Source: JAWXVE01 sp044425575
GTDB lineage: Bacteria > Bacillota > Clostridia > Lachnospirales > Lachnospiraceae
DNA: 23,385 bases
Assembly (NCBI GenBank): GCA_044425575.1
Contig: JAWXVE010000032.1
Coordinates: forward strand, 1 to 23,385
Reading direction: 5' to 3'
Made by a program: the position numbers and the translations under genes. Of this stretch, positions 16,213 to 21,954 are shown piece after piece; within the stretch, counting starts at the first letter, position 1, and every line of letters begins with the position of its first letter. Under the pieces are notes generated by a model. It worked only from the letters and a program-made list of their open reading frames with translations, did not search any database and was not told the origin of the DNA.

Positions 16213-16383
16213 ATGGTGGATATAATTGTAGGTCTTATAGTCGTGATAATTCTTGGCACATCCATATTCTATATTGTGCGTGCTAAGAAAAATGGTGTTA
16301 AGTGTATTGGATGTGAAGCTGGAAAGAGTTGTAATTGCTCTGGAGGCTGCAAGGAAGAGGAACAGGATACCATTCTAAAGTAG
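16213..16383 (+). CDS. FeoB-associated Cys-rich membrane protein
   Basis: A 56-residue peptide: one N-terminal membrane helix (VDIIVGLIVVIILGTSIFYI) and a short cytoplasmic tail rich in Cys, CIGC...CNC...C (C31, C34, C40, C42, C46). This is the pattern of the FeoB-associated Cys-rich family, which occurs after feoB in Firmicutes and Bacteroidetes and may take the place of FeoC or handle iron. It begins nine bases after feoB, behind AAGGTG, and a strong terminator follows its stop, so it is the last gene of the feoB unit. Confidence 0.85.
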   Translation: MVDIIVGLIVVIILGTSIFYIVRAKKNGVKCIGCEAGKSCNCSGGCKEEEQDTILK

Positions 16384-16390
16384 AGTGATT

Positions 16391-16425
16391 AAGTTGTCGG
16401 TGAATGATTTGCCGACAACTTTTTA
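16391..16425 (+). terminator. Terminator of the feoB unit
   Basis: Perfect 10-bp stem: AAGTTGTCGG (16391-16400) with CCGACAACTT (16412-16421), 11-base loop, then a T-run. It starts seven bases after the stop of the Cys-rich peptide. Confidence 0.88.
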
Positions 16426-16482
16426 CGGTACTCAGTATAAATTCAGGTGATGTCAAGAGAAAATATTCATGGGACAGTAAAC

Positions 16483-16511
16483 TTGACAATGAGTACCATA
16501 CACGATATAGT
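16483..16511 (+). promoter_or_regulatory. Promoter of the membrane protein gene at 16550
   Basis: TTGACA (16483-16488), 17-base spacer, TATAGT (16506-16511), 38 bases before the start codon. TGAGTACC (16490-16497), inside the spacer, is the inverted copy of GGTACTCA at 16427-16434. Confidence 0.75.
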
Positions 16512-16549
16512 TACACGAGATAAATACATAGAGAGAAAGGGAGATAAGA

Positions 16550-17044
16550 ATGGATAAGATAAAATTAACACAATTGGGGATTAACCCCGCATTTTATGCA
16601 CTACTTGCATATGTATTCGCTGCATTTGATTCAAGATTAATGGTAATAGGATTATTACTATTTGTGATTGCTGCAGAGCGTGATATGTGGGTGACCAAGC
16701 ATGTGGTACAAGCACTTGTATTAACTTATATTTTTACACTTATATGGGCGATTATAGGATTAGTGCCAGTGTATCAAGTAACAGCATGGATTGGTTCTGA
16801 ATTTAGTTATGATGTTGCCAAAGTATTAAATTCAATTTATTCGGGATTTTTGACTATTATTCAATTTATTATTTATGCCGTCTATGCTTTTGTTGCAGTT
16901 ATGGCTGTAAAAGGTAAAGAAGCGAAGTTACCTCTTGTAAAGCTAGTACTTAACCTGTTAGAAGGAAAGCAGAAAGCAACTAATGTAGAGAAAGATGCTG
17001 GGAAGAAAAGCGAAGAAGAAACAGAAAATAGAAGCACAAATTAA
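16550..17044 (+). CDS. Membrane protein of unknown function
   Basis: 164 residues with about four hydrophobic segments (roughly 10-25, 28-44, 50-73 and 93-120) and a charged, Lys/Glu-rich C-terminal tail of about 35 residues, probably cytoplasmic. I do not recognise the family; the topology is reminiscent of small DUF4870-type proteins, but no motif confirms this. It forms a single-gene transcript with its own TTGACA/TATAGT promoter and a strong terminator, between the iron and zinc modules. GAAAGGGAGA before the ATG is the binding site. A metal-related role is only suggested by location. Confidence 0.8.
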   Translation: MDKIKLTQLGINPAFYALLAYVFAAFDSRLMVIGLLLFVIAAERDMWVTKHVVQALVLTYIFTLIWAIIGLVPVYQVTAWIGSEFSYDVAKVLNSIYSGFLTIIQFIIYAVYAFVAVMAVKGKEAKLPLVKLVLNLLEGKQKATNVEKDAGKKSEEETENRSTN

Positions 17045-17068
17045 GAATTAATAAAATAGTGTAATGGT

Positions 17069-17106
17069 AGACAGGACTTAAACTAGAATAAGTTCTGTCT
17101 ATTTTA
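17069..17106 (+). terminator. Terminator after the 16550 gene
   Basis: AGACAGGACTTA (17069-17080) pairs with TAAGTTCTGTCT (17089-17100), 12 bp with one G-T wobble, 8-base loop, followed by ATTTTAA. It separates this gene from the zinc-type promoter. Confidence 0.82.
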
Positions 17107-17119
17107 ATGAAAATATAAG

Positions 17120-17148
17120 TTGACAAAGCATATGCTAACCGTTACAAT
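17120..17148 (+). promoter_or_regulatory. Promoter of the zinc-uptake operon
   Basis: TTGACA (17120-17125), 17-base spacer, TACAAT (17143-17148). The expected start site (about 17155) falls in the centre of the 29-bp palindrome at 17147-17175. Confidence 0.85.
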
Positions 17149-17175
17149 GAATTTGAGAATGATTCCCAAATTCAT
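17147..17175. promoter_or_regulatory. Candidate Zur/Fur-family operator
   Basis: A 29-bp palindrome with outer arms ATGAATTTG and CAAATTCAT and inner arms GAAT and ATTC; only one pair (positions 10 and 20) and the centre base do not match. It overlaps the end of the -10 and the start site. This is the size and shape of a Fur-family box, and the first gene of the transcript is a Fur-family repressor, so autoregulation by zinc is likely. Confidence 0.8.
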
Positions 17176-17198
17176 AAATTCATATGAAGGAGAATGGT

Positions 17199-17591
17199 AT
17201 GACAACGTATGCAACGAAGCAGAGAAAAGAATTATTAGATTATCTCAGTGCACATCCTCATGAAATTTTTTCTGTAACACAAATAGGAGAATATTTTAAG
17301 GAAGGTCAGATTAGCATAAGTTCTGTATACCGTAATCTATCTGAATTAGCCAAGGAGGGAATGATTCGTAAGGTGAGTAAGAGCGGTACAAGGGAAGCAT
17401 ATTACCAATACATAAATGCAAAAACTTGCCAGAATCAGATTCACCTATATTGTAAAACTTGTGAAAAATCATATCATATGAATCAAAAGTATGCGCAGCT
17501 TTTGAGTCGACAAATTTTACAAGAGGAATTATTTGCTATTGACAAGGGAAATACGGTTATCTATGGTACTTGTAAGAAGTGCCGTGAGTGA
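17199..17591 (+). CDS. zur: Fur-family regulator, probably the zinc sensor Zur
   Basis: 130 residues. N-terminal winged HTH with FSVTQIGEYFKEGQISISSV and YRNLSELAKEGMIRKV, then the dimerisation domain. C85/C88 (YCKTC) and C125/C128 (CKKC) form the structural zinc site; H82 and H93 are candidate regulatory ligands. The zinc assignment rests on the ZnuA, ZnuC and ZnuB-type genes that follow directly. The start at 17199 is chosen over ATG 17184 because AAGGAGA at 17187-17193 lies in the right place only for 17199. The operon probably shuts itself off when zinc is plentiful, through the palindrome at 17147-17175. Fur or PerR identity cannot be fully excluded from sequence alone. Confidence 0.85.
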   Translation: MTTYATKQRKELLDYLSAHPHEIFSVTQIGEYFKEGQISISSVYRNLSELAKEGMIRKVSKSGTREAYYQYINAKTCQNQIHLYCKTCEKSYHMNQKYAQLLSRQILQEELFAIDKGNTVIYGTCKKCRE

Positions 17592-17647
17592 AGCACAGTT
17601 CAATAGGAGAGGAGCACAAGAATAACAGCAAAATGATGGAGGAAAGA

Positions 17648-18853
17648 ATGAAAAAATATGCATTACTATTAATGGGTGCCTTTATGGCACTATCATTTGC
17701 TACAGGGTGTAGCAATACAGCAGCAGTAGAAGAAAGTAGTACTACTTCAGAAGTAGTAACAGAGGTGGAGGAAACAGTTGCAGAAGTAGAAACTCTTAAA
17801 GTTGTAACGACTATTTTCCCTGAGTATGATTGGACAAGAGAGATTCTAGGTGAGAATCTTGCGAATACAGAATTAATTATGTTGTTAGACAATGGAGTTG
17901 ATTTACATAGTTATCAAGCGACAGCAGATGATATTATTACCATAGCAGATTGTGACTTGTTTATCTACGTAGGTGGAGAGTCTGATAGTTGGGTAGACGA
18001 TGCATTGCAAAATGCAACCAATCCAGATATGATTGTAATAAATCTGATGGAAGTGTTAGGAGATTCAGTTAAAGTAGAAGAATCGGTAGTGGGAATGCAA
18101 GTAACGGAGCATGACCATGATGAAGAAGCAACTACGACAGAAGAAGAACATGACCATGATGAGGAAGCAACTACGACAGAAGAAGAACACGATCATGATG
18201 AAGAAGCAACTACTACAGAAGAAGACCACGATCATGATGAAGAAGCAACTACGACAGAAGAAGAACATGACCATGAAGAGGAAAGTGGAATTGTTACAGA
18301 AGCATACGAGCATGGTCATGATGATGAACACGTTTGGTTATCATTAGCAAATGCAGAAATCATCTGTAATACTATTGCAAGTGAACTGACTGCTCTTGAT
18401 CCAGACAATGCACAGATGTATTCTGATAACTTAACTACCTATTTATCAAGTTTACAAGTGTTAGATACACAGTACGAAGAAGCGGTGAGTCAAGCAGCTG
18501 GCAACACAATTTTAGTAGCAGACCGTTTCCCATACAGATATTTAGTGGATGACTATACTATTGAATATTATGCGGCTTTTTCAGGGTGTTCAGCCGAGAC
18601 AGAAGCAAGTTTTGAAACGATTGCATTTTTAGCTACTAAGTTAGATGAACTAGGCTTATCTACAGTTATTACAACAGAAAGCTCTGATAATAAAATTGCA
18701 GACACCGTAATTGCAAGCACAATCAACCAGGATCAAGCAATCCTATCATTAAATTCCATGCAAGCAATTACATCACAAGATGTTGCAGCGGGTGTTACGT
18801 ATTTATCGATTATGGAAGATAATCTGGTTGTATTAATAGAAGCTTTACAATAG
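17648..18853 (+). CDS. znuA: Zinc ABC transporter substrate-binding lipoprotein (ZnuA-like)
   Basis: 401 residues. Signal with lipobox ATGC, Cys21 being the lipid-modified residue, so the protein is membrane-anchored and faces outside. The body is a cluster A-I metal-binding fold: VVTTIFPEYDWTREILG, NGVDLHSYQAT (first His), EHVWLS (H228) and TILVADRFPYRYLVDDYTIE where many relatives have His-Asp-Ala. Between them is a His/Asp/Glu-rich loop of tandem 13-residue repeats (154-212), which typically binds or funnels zinc. Start choice: GGAGG at 17638-17642 serves ATG 17648; the GTG at 17588 would put 20 polar residues before the signal. The 56 bases between zur and this gene show no terminator, so they are co-transcribed. 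Confidence 0.92.
   Translation: MKKYALLLMGAFMALSFATGCSNTAAVEESSTTSEVVTEVEETVAEVETLKVVTTIFPEYDWTREILGENLANTELIMLLDNGVDLHSYQATADDIITIADCDLFIYVGGESDSWVDDALQNATNPDMIVINLMEVLGDSVKVEESVVGMQVTEHDHDEEATTTEEEHDHDEEATTTEEEHDHDEEATTTEEDHDHDEEATTTEEEHDHEEESGIVTEAYEHGHDDEHVWLSLANAEIICNTIASELTALDPDNAQMYSDNLTTYLSSLQVLDTQYEEAVSQAAGNTILVADRFPYRYLVDDYTIEYYAAFSGCSAETEASFETIAFLATKLDELGLSTVITTESSDNKIADTVIASTINQDQAILSLNSMQAITSQDVAAGVTYLSIMEDNLVVLIEALQ
18107..18283 (+). repeat. 39-bp in-frame tandem repeat in znuA (His-rich loop)
   Basis: Four full 39-bp units (18107-18145, 18146-18184, 18185-18223, 18224-18262) and a partial fifth (18263-18283). Each encodes (E/D)HDHDEEATTTEE. The units differ only at a few third positions and one Glu/Asp change, which suggests recent expansion. 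Because each is a multiple of three, copy number can change without breaking the frame. Confidence 0.93.
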
Positions 18854-18876
18854 AGAATTAGAAATAGGAGAAGGCA

Positions 18877-19593
18877 ATGTCACAACTGATGTGTAAAGAA
18901 GTAACTTTGGGATACGATGGAACGATTGTCCTTGACAACTTAACTTTTCAAGTAGATGAAGGCGATTATTTATGTATTATAGGTGCCAATGGAACTGGAA
19001 AGACAACTTTGATGAAGGCAATACTTGGTTTGAAGAAACAACTCGCAGGAGAAATCCTGTGGGGAGATGGTTTAGGTACTAACGAAATTGGGTACTTAAC
19101 GCAACAAAGTGAGGCACAGCGTGAATTCCCAGCATCTGTATGGGAAGTAGTAATATCCGGCTTTCAAAGTCAGTGTGGCATTCGTCCTTTTTATAATAAG
19201 AAGGAAAAAGAGCAAGCAAGATCATTAATGGAAAAAATGGGAGTTCTAGAATTAGAAAAGAAGTGTTACAGAGAACTCTCAGGTGGTCAACAACAACGTG
19301 TTATGTTGGCAAGAGCATTATGTGCCACCCAGAAAATGTTGTTCTTAGATGAACCGGTATCAGGTCTAGACCCAAATGTAAGTGAAGAAATGTATGAAGT
19401 GGTACAATCATTAAATGCAGATGATAAAGTAACGATTATTATGATATCTCATGATGTGGAAAAGGCAATTCAATATGCATCGCATATTTTACAAATTGGA
19501 GAACATCCTTTCTTCGGAACAAAGCAAGATTATTTGGAATTTCATAGTAAAACAATGAAGATTCAGTTGGATGGAGGGAATCATCATGCATAG
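18877..19593 (+). CDS. znuC: Zinc ABC transporter ATP-binding protein (ZnuC-like)
   Basis: 238-residue ABC ATPase that powers zinc import. Walker A GANGTGKTT at 36-44, Q-loop YLTQQSE, signature LSGGQQQR from L134, Walker B MLFLDEPVSGLD, and switch His in MISHDVEKA. The N-terminal LGYDGTIVLDNL is the usual adenine-contact region. It starts 23 bases after znuA behind TAGGAGAAGG, and its end overlaps the permease start by eight bases. The substrate is inferred from ZnuA and Zur; Mn-type transporters have very similar ATPases. Confidence 0.95.
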   Translation: MSQLMCKEVTLGYDGTIVLDNLTFQVDEGDYLCIIGANGTGKTTLMKAILGLKKQLAGEILWGDGLGTNEIGYLTQQSEAQREFPASVWEVVISGFQSQCGIRPFYNKKEKEQARSLMEKMGVLELEKKCYRELSGGQQQRVMLARALCATQKMLFLDEPVSGLDPNVSEEMYEVVQSLNADDKVTIIMISHDVEKAIQYASHILQIGEHPFFGTKQDYLEFHSKTMKIQLDGGNHHA

Positions 19594-20434
19594 TGCTATT
19601 ACTACGTTACATGATTATATGCAATATGACTTTGTGGTGTATGCCATGATAACAGGGGTGCTTATTGCACTATCAGCATCCTTATTAGGTGTGACCTTAG
19701 TCTTGAAGCGCCTATCTTATATAGGTGATGGATTATCCCATGTTGCTTTTGGAGCAATGGCAATTGCTAGCGTTATGAATCTGGTAAATGACATGCCTGT
19801 AATTCTTATGATTACGCTTGTATGTGCAATTATTCTACTCTTATCTGGACCAAATGCTAAGATAAAAGGAGATGCATCTATTGCTATGCTATCTGTGGGT
19901 TCTCTTGCGATTGGGTATCTATTGCTCAACCGATTTTCAACTTCAGTGAATATTTCAGGGGATGTATGTAGTACTCTTTTTGGATCCACATCTATTCTTA
20001 CTTTAACAAAGTCAGATGTTACTCTGTGCTTATGGTTATCTGGAATTGTGGTATTTTTATTTCTATTTTGTTATCATAAAATATTTGCAGTTACATTTGA
20101 TGAAAACTTTTCAAGGGCAGTTGGATTAAAAGCAGTAGCGTACAATGTGCTTATTGCTGTTATTACGGCTGTGATTATTGTATTATCTATGAATCTAGTA
20201 GGATCGCTCTTAATTACAGCACTTGTAATCTTTCCCGCGGTATCGGCAATGCGAGTGTGTAAGAGCTTCTTGTCGGTTACTATTTGTGCAGCTATTATTT
20301 CAGTTGTCTGTGCTCTCATTGGATTAGTCGTTTCGATACTAGCAGGAACCCCTGTGGGATCCACCATTGTAGCGGCAGATATTCTAGCTTTTGGATTATT
20401 TACTTTGTTAGGGAAAATATTGCAAAGAAGTTAA
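19586..20434 (+). CDS. znuB: Zinc ABC transporter permease (ZnuB-like)
   Basis: 282-residue ABC-3 family permease with about eight membrane helices. VLIALSASLLGVTLVLKRLS and YIGDGLSHVAFGAMAIAS form the conserved N-terminal segment, and LVGSLLITALVIFPAVSAM the typical coupling-helix region of the family. Start choice: GGAGGG at 19573-19578 is seven bases before ATG 19586; the earlier in-frame ATG 19571 overlaps this binding site and has none of its own. The eight-base overlap with znuC (ATGCATAG) implies coupled translation. It is the last recognised gene of the zinc transcript. Confidence 0.95.
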   Translation: MHSAITTLHDYMQYDFVVYAMITGVLIALSASLLGVTLVLKRLSYIGDGLSHVAFGAMAIASVMNLVNDMPVILMITLVCAIILLLSGPNAKIKGDASIAMLSVGSLAIGYLLLNRFSTSVNISGDVCSTLFGSTSILTLTKSDVTLCLWLSGIVVFLFLFCYHKIFAVTFDENFSRAVGLKAVAYNVLIAVITAVIIVLSMNLVGSLLITALVIFPAVSAMRVCKSFLSVTICAAIISVVCALIGLVVSILAGTPVGSTIVAADILAFGLFTLLGKILQRS

Positions 20435-20590
20435 GGAGATGCTATACAGAATTATTAGGAAATAGGTGGCTGTTGTGCAATTATCATGATACCTTTTGGA
20501 ATCCAGAACAACTAGGAAGACAACTTTCCGTAGTGGGTAGCATTACTGTAGTAAACGGAATCAAGACTATGGCAATGTTGCTACCATAAG
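20435..20590 (+). other. Region between znuB and the terminator, with a short unproven ORF
   Basis: A frame open from inside znuB continues past its stop and ends at TAA 20587-20589, two bases before the terminator. The possible product after a TTG at 20473 is about 38 residues (YHDTFWNPEQLGRQLSVVGS, then TVVNGIKTMAMLLP). No good ATG/GTG or binding site precedes it: the ATG at 20439 reads only eight codons in another frame. It could be an untranslated tail, a leaderless short peptide or a decayed gene. I cannot decide. Confidence 0.25.
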
Positions 20591-20631
20591 AAAAACTATC
20601 ACTTACGACATACAGTAGGTGGTAGTTTTTT
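20591..20631 (+). terminator. Terminator of the zinc operon
   Basis: ACTATCACTTAC (20595-20606) pairs with GTAGGTGGTAGT (20615-20626): 12 bp including two wobble pairs, extended by flanking A and T runs; 8-base loop; six Ts. Confidence 0.85.
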
Positions 20632-20663
20632 ATTGGTATAAAATGATGAATCGGTGGGAATAC

Positions 20664-20692
20664 TTGACAACGGATTGTGTTAATAATACACT
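20664..20692 (+). promoter_or_regulatory. Promoter of the tyrosine recombinase gene
   Basis: TTGACA (20664-20669), 17-base spacer, TACACT (20687-20692). The start site would be near 20699, leaving a leader of about 104 bases, long for a single gene of this kind and containing the hairpins described at 20738-20789. Confidence 0.75.
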
Positions 20693-20737
20693 ATCATACG
20701 AGTGAGCTAATACTTATTACATTGGTAAAGTGGAAGT

Positions 20738-20789
20738 GGATTGCCACACTAGTGATTGTTATCTGGTAGGGCAATCCTTCAAGGGAAGG
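20738..20789 (+). promoter_or_regulatory. Leader hairpins that may mask the recombinase ribosome binding site
   Basis: GGATTGCC (20738-20745) and GGCAATCC (20770-20777) are perfect 8-bp complements. CCTTC (20776-20780) is complementary to GAAGG (20785-20789), which is part of the ribosome binding site. The two pairings share bases 20776-20777, so they partly exclude each other. It does not match a riboswitch class I can name. Confidence 0.45.
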
Positions 20790-20802
20790 AATCAATATAC
20801 AT

Positions 20803-21654
20803 ATGATGAAAATAGGGTACAAGGAAAGATTGAAAGAATTTGAACAATATTTAGTAGAGGAAGAAAAGAGCAAAAATACAATTAGTAAATATTTGAGAGA
20901 TGTGAAGAAATTTTTAGAATATCTGGAGGAGAGAACTTTAGAAAAGCGAATTGTACTAGAGTTTAAGGAATACTTGCAGAAAAACTTCGAACCAACAAGT
21001 GTAAATTCCATCTTAGCTGCAGTAAATCATTATCTTACATGGGATGATTGTATGATGTGTCGCGTAAAACCATTAAAGATACAAAAGGCAATCTTTGAGA
21101 ATCCGGATAAAGAATTGTGTAGGGAAGAGTATCTTAGATTAGTATCTTGTGCTAAAGAACAGGGAGATGATAGAACCGCACTCATTCTACAAACTATTTG
21201 TAGTACGGGGATTCGAGTATCTGAATTAGAGTATATTACAGTAAGTGCTATAAAGAGTGGGCGAAGCGACGTAAAGTGCAAAGGAAAGAATAGAATGATT
21301 TACCTATCGAAGGATTTATGCAGATTACTGAAAGAATATTGCAGTAAAAACGGAATAAAATCGGGAAGTGTCTTTGTGACCAAGAGCGGCAAGTGCATGG
21401 ATCGTTCTAATATATGGAAGAAGATGAAGCAGTTGTGTAAGGAGGCAAAAGTAGCACAAAGTAAAGTGTTCCCCCACAATTTAAGGCACTTATTTGCTAA
21501 ATCATTCTATGAAATCAGTAAGGATATTGCAAAGTTAGCAGATTTACTAGGACATTGTAATATTAATACAACTCGTATCTATACCATGGAGAGTGGAAGT
21601 AATCATAGAAAGCAATTAGATAAAATGAATCTAATATTACCCTGTACCACATAA
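20803..21654 (+). CDS. Tyrosine recombinase (XerC/D-like site-specific recombinase)
   Basis: 283 residues, full length. The N-terminal SAM-like core-binding domain spans about 10-85 (LVEEEKSKNTISKYLRDVKK), and the catalytic domain about 105-275. The catalytic set is complete: R138 in STGIRVSEL, K162 in CKGKN, H225 and R228 in PHNLRH, H251 in LLGHCN, and nucleophile Y260 in TRIYT. Such enzymes cut and rejoin two DNA sites through a Tyr-DNA bond. Here the stop codon lies inside one of two inverted 26-bp sites, so the likely substrate is the 21645-21909 segment next door. A second in-frame ATG at 20806 is equally possible as start. There are no phage or transposon genes nearby, which argues against an integrase. 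Confidence 0.93.
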   Translation: MMKIGYKERLKEFEQYLVEEEKSKNTISKYLRDVKKFLEYLEERTLEKRIVLEFKEYLQKNFEPTSVNSILAAVNHYLTWDDCMMCRVKPLKIQKAIFENPDKELCREEYLRLVSCAKEQGDDRTALILQTICSTGIRVSELEYITVSAIKSGRSDVKCKGKNRMIYLSKDLCRLLKEYCSKNGIKSGSVFVTKSGKCMDRSNIWKKMKQLCKEAKVAQSKVFPHNLRHLFAKSFYEISKDIAKLADLLGHCNINTTRIYTMESGSNHRKQLDKMNLILPCTT

Positions 21655-21670
21655 CGGTGATTATGAGGTA
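21645..21670 (+). repeat. Left inverted site of the putative switch
   Basis: Arms TACCACATAA (21645-21654) and TTATGAGGTA (21661-21670) around the spacer CGGTGA. The arms are themselves imperfect inverted copies, as is typical for a tyrosine recombinase core site. The recombinase stop codon TAA (21652-21654) is the end of the first arm. Confidence 0.85.
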
Positions 21671-21779
21671 AACCGAATCAAATAATAGGAACTGTAATAG
21701 AAATTGTAATATGATTTCTTCACAAATATAACACAAATAGTATATGACCACAATAGCAAACTTACAAAATTCAACTATT

Positions 21780-21807
21780 TTTACAGTTTTTCGACATAAT
21801 GTATAAT
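21780..21807 (+). promoter_or_regulatory. Promoter inside the invertible segment, facing the LCP gene
   Basis: TTTACA (21780-21785), 16-base spacer, TATAAT (21802-21807); five of six and six of six consensus bases. The start site would be near 21814, so the LCP message has a leader of about 140 bases running through the right site. Confidence 0.72.
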
Positions 21808-21875
21808 CGGTACTTTAAAATCCGTGTCTGTGTTAGCAATTTTTAACGATTTTATTCAATCATATGTCATTGCGA

Positions 21876-21917
21876 ACTAGGAATACCACATAATCACCGT
21901 TATGTGGTATTCCTAGT
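21876..21917 (+). other. Perfect 18-bp-arm hairpin around the right site
   Basis: ACTAGGAATACCACATAA (21876-21893) is the exact reverse complement of 21900-21917, with the six-base spacer as loop. The symmetry extends eight bases beyond each end of the 26-bp site. No T-run follows on either strand, so it is not a standard terminator. In RNA it would be a very stable structure in the LCP leader. Confidence 0.8.
21884..21909 (-). repeat. Right inverted site of the putative switch
   Basis: Arms TACCACATAA (21884-21893) and TTATGTGGTA (21900-21909) around TCACCG. Its reverse complement matches the left site at 25 of 26 positions, including the asymmetric spacer (CGGTGA), which fixes the two sites in opposite orientation. 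Confidence 0.87.
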
Positions 21918-21954
21918 GTGATGAAGAGGCAAATGAGATGAGGGGTGCAGAAAG

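Larger units (their letters stand above)
21645..21909. mobile_element. Putative invertible promoter segment (phase switch)
   Basis: 265 bp bounded by inverted 26-bp sites. The inner 213 bp carry no gene but hold a strong + strand promoter (21780-21807) aimed at the LCP gene at 21955. A complete tyrosine recombinase ends within the left site. This is the standard design of recombinase-controlled promoter inversion, as known for C. difficile RecV-controlled switches and Bacteroides capsule loci. In this copy the promoter faces the LCP gene (ON). Inversion itself is inferred, not observed. Confidence 0.8.

Noticed and set aside
17588..17647. GTG start for znuA overlapping the zur stop
   Set aside because: It would put 20 polar residues in front of a clear lipoprotein signal; GGAGG fits ATG 17648.
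18065..18331. Minus-strand and +1-frame reading frames across the znuA repeats
   Set aside because: They are open only because the 39-bp repeat lacks stops in those frames; no start signals or protein-like composition.
20803..21654. Recombinase as integrase of a prophage or integrative element
   Set aside because: No excision protein, phage, conjugation or transposase genes and no tRNA nearby; the inverted, not direct, orientation of the sites favours inversion.
21876..21917. The 18-bp hairpin as an intrinsic terminator
   Set aside because: There is no T-run on either side, and it would end the message of the gene that the promoter serves.
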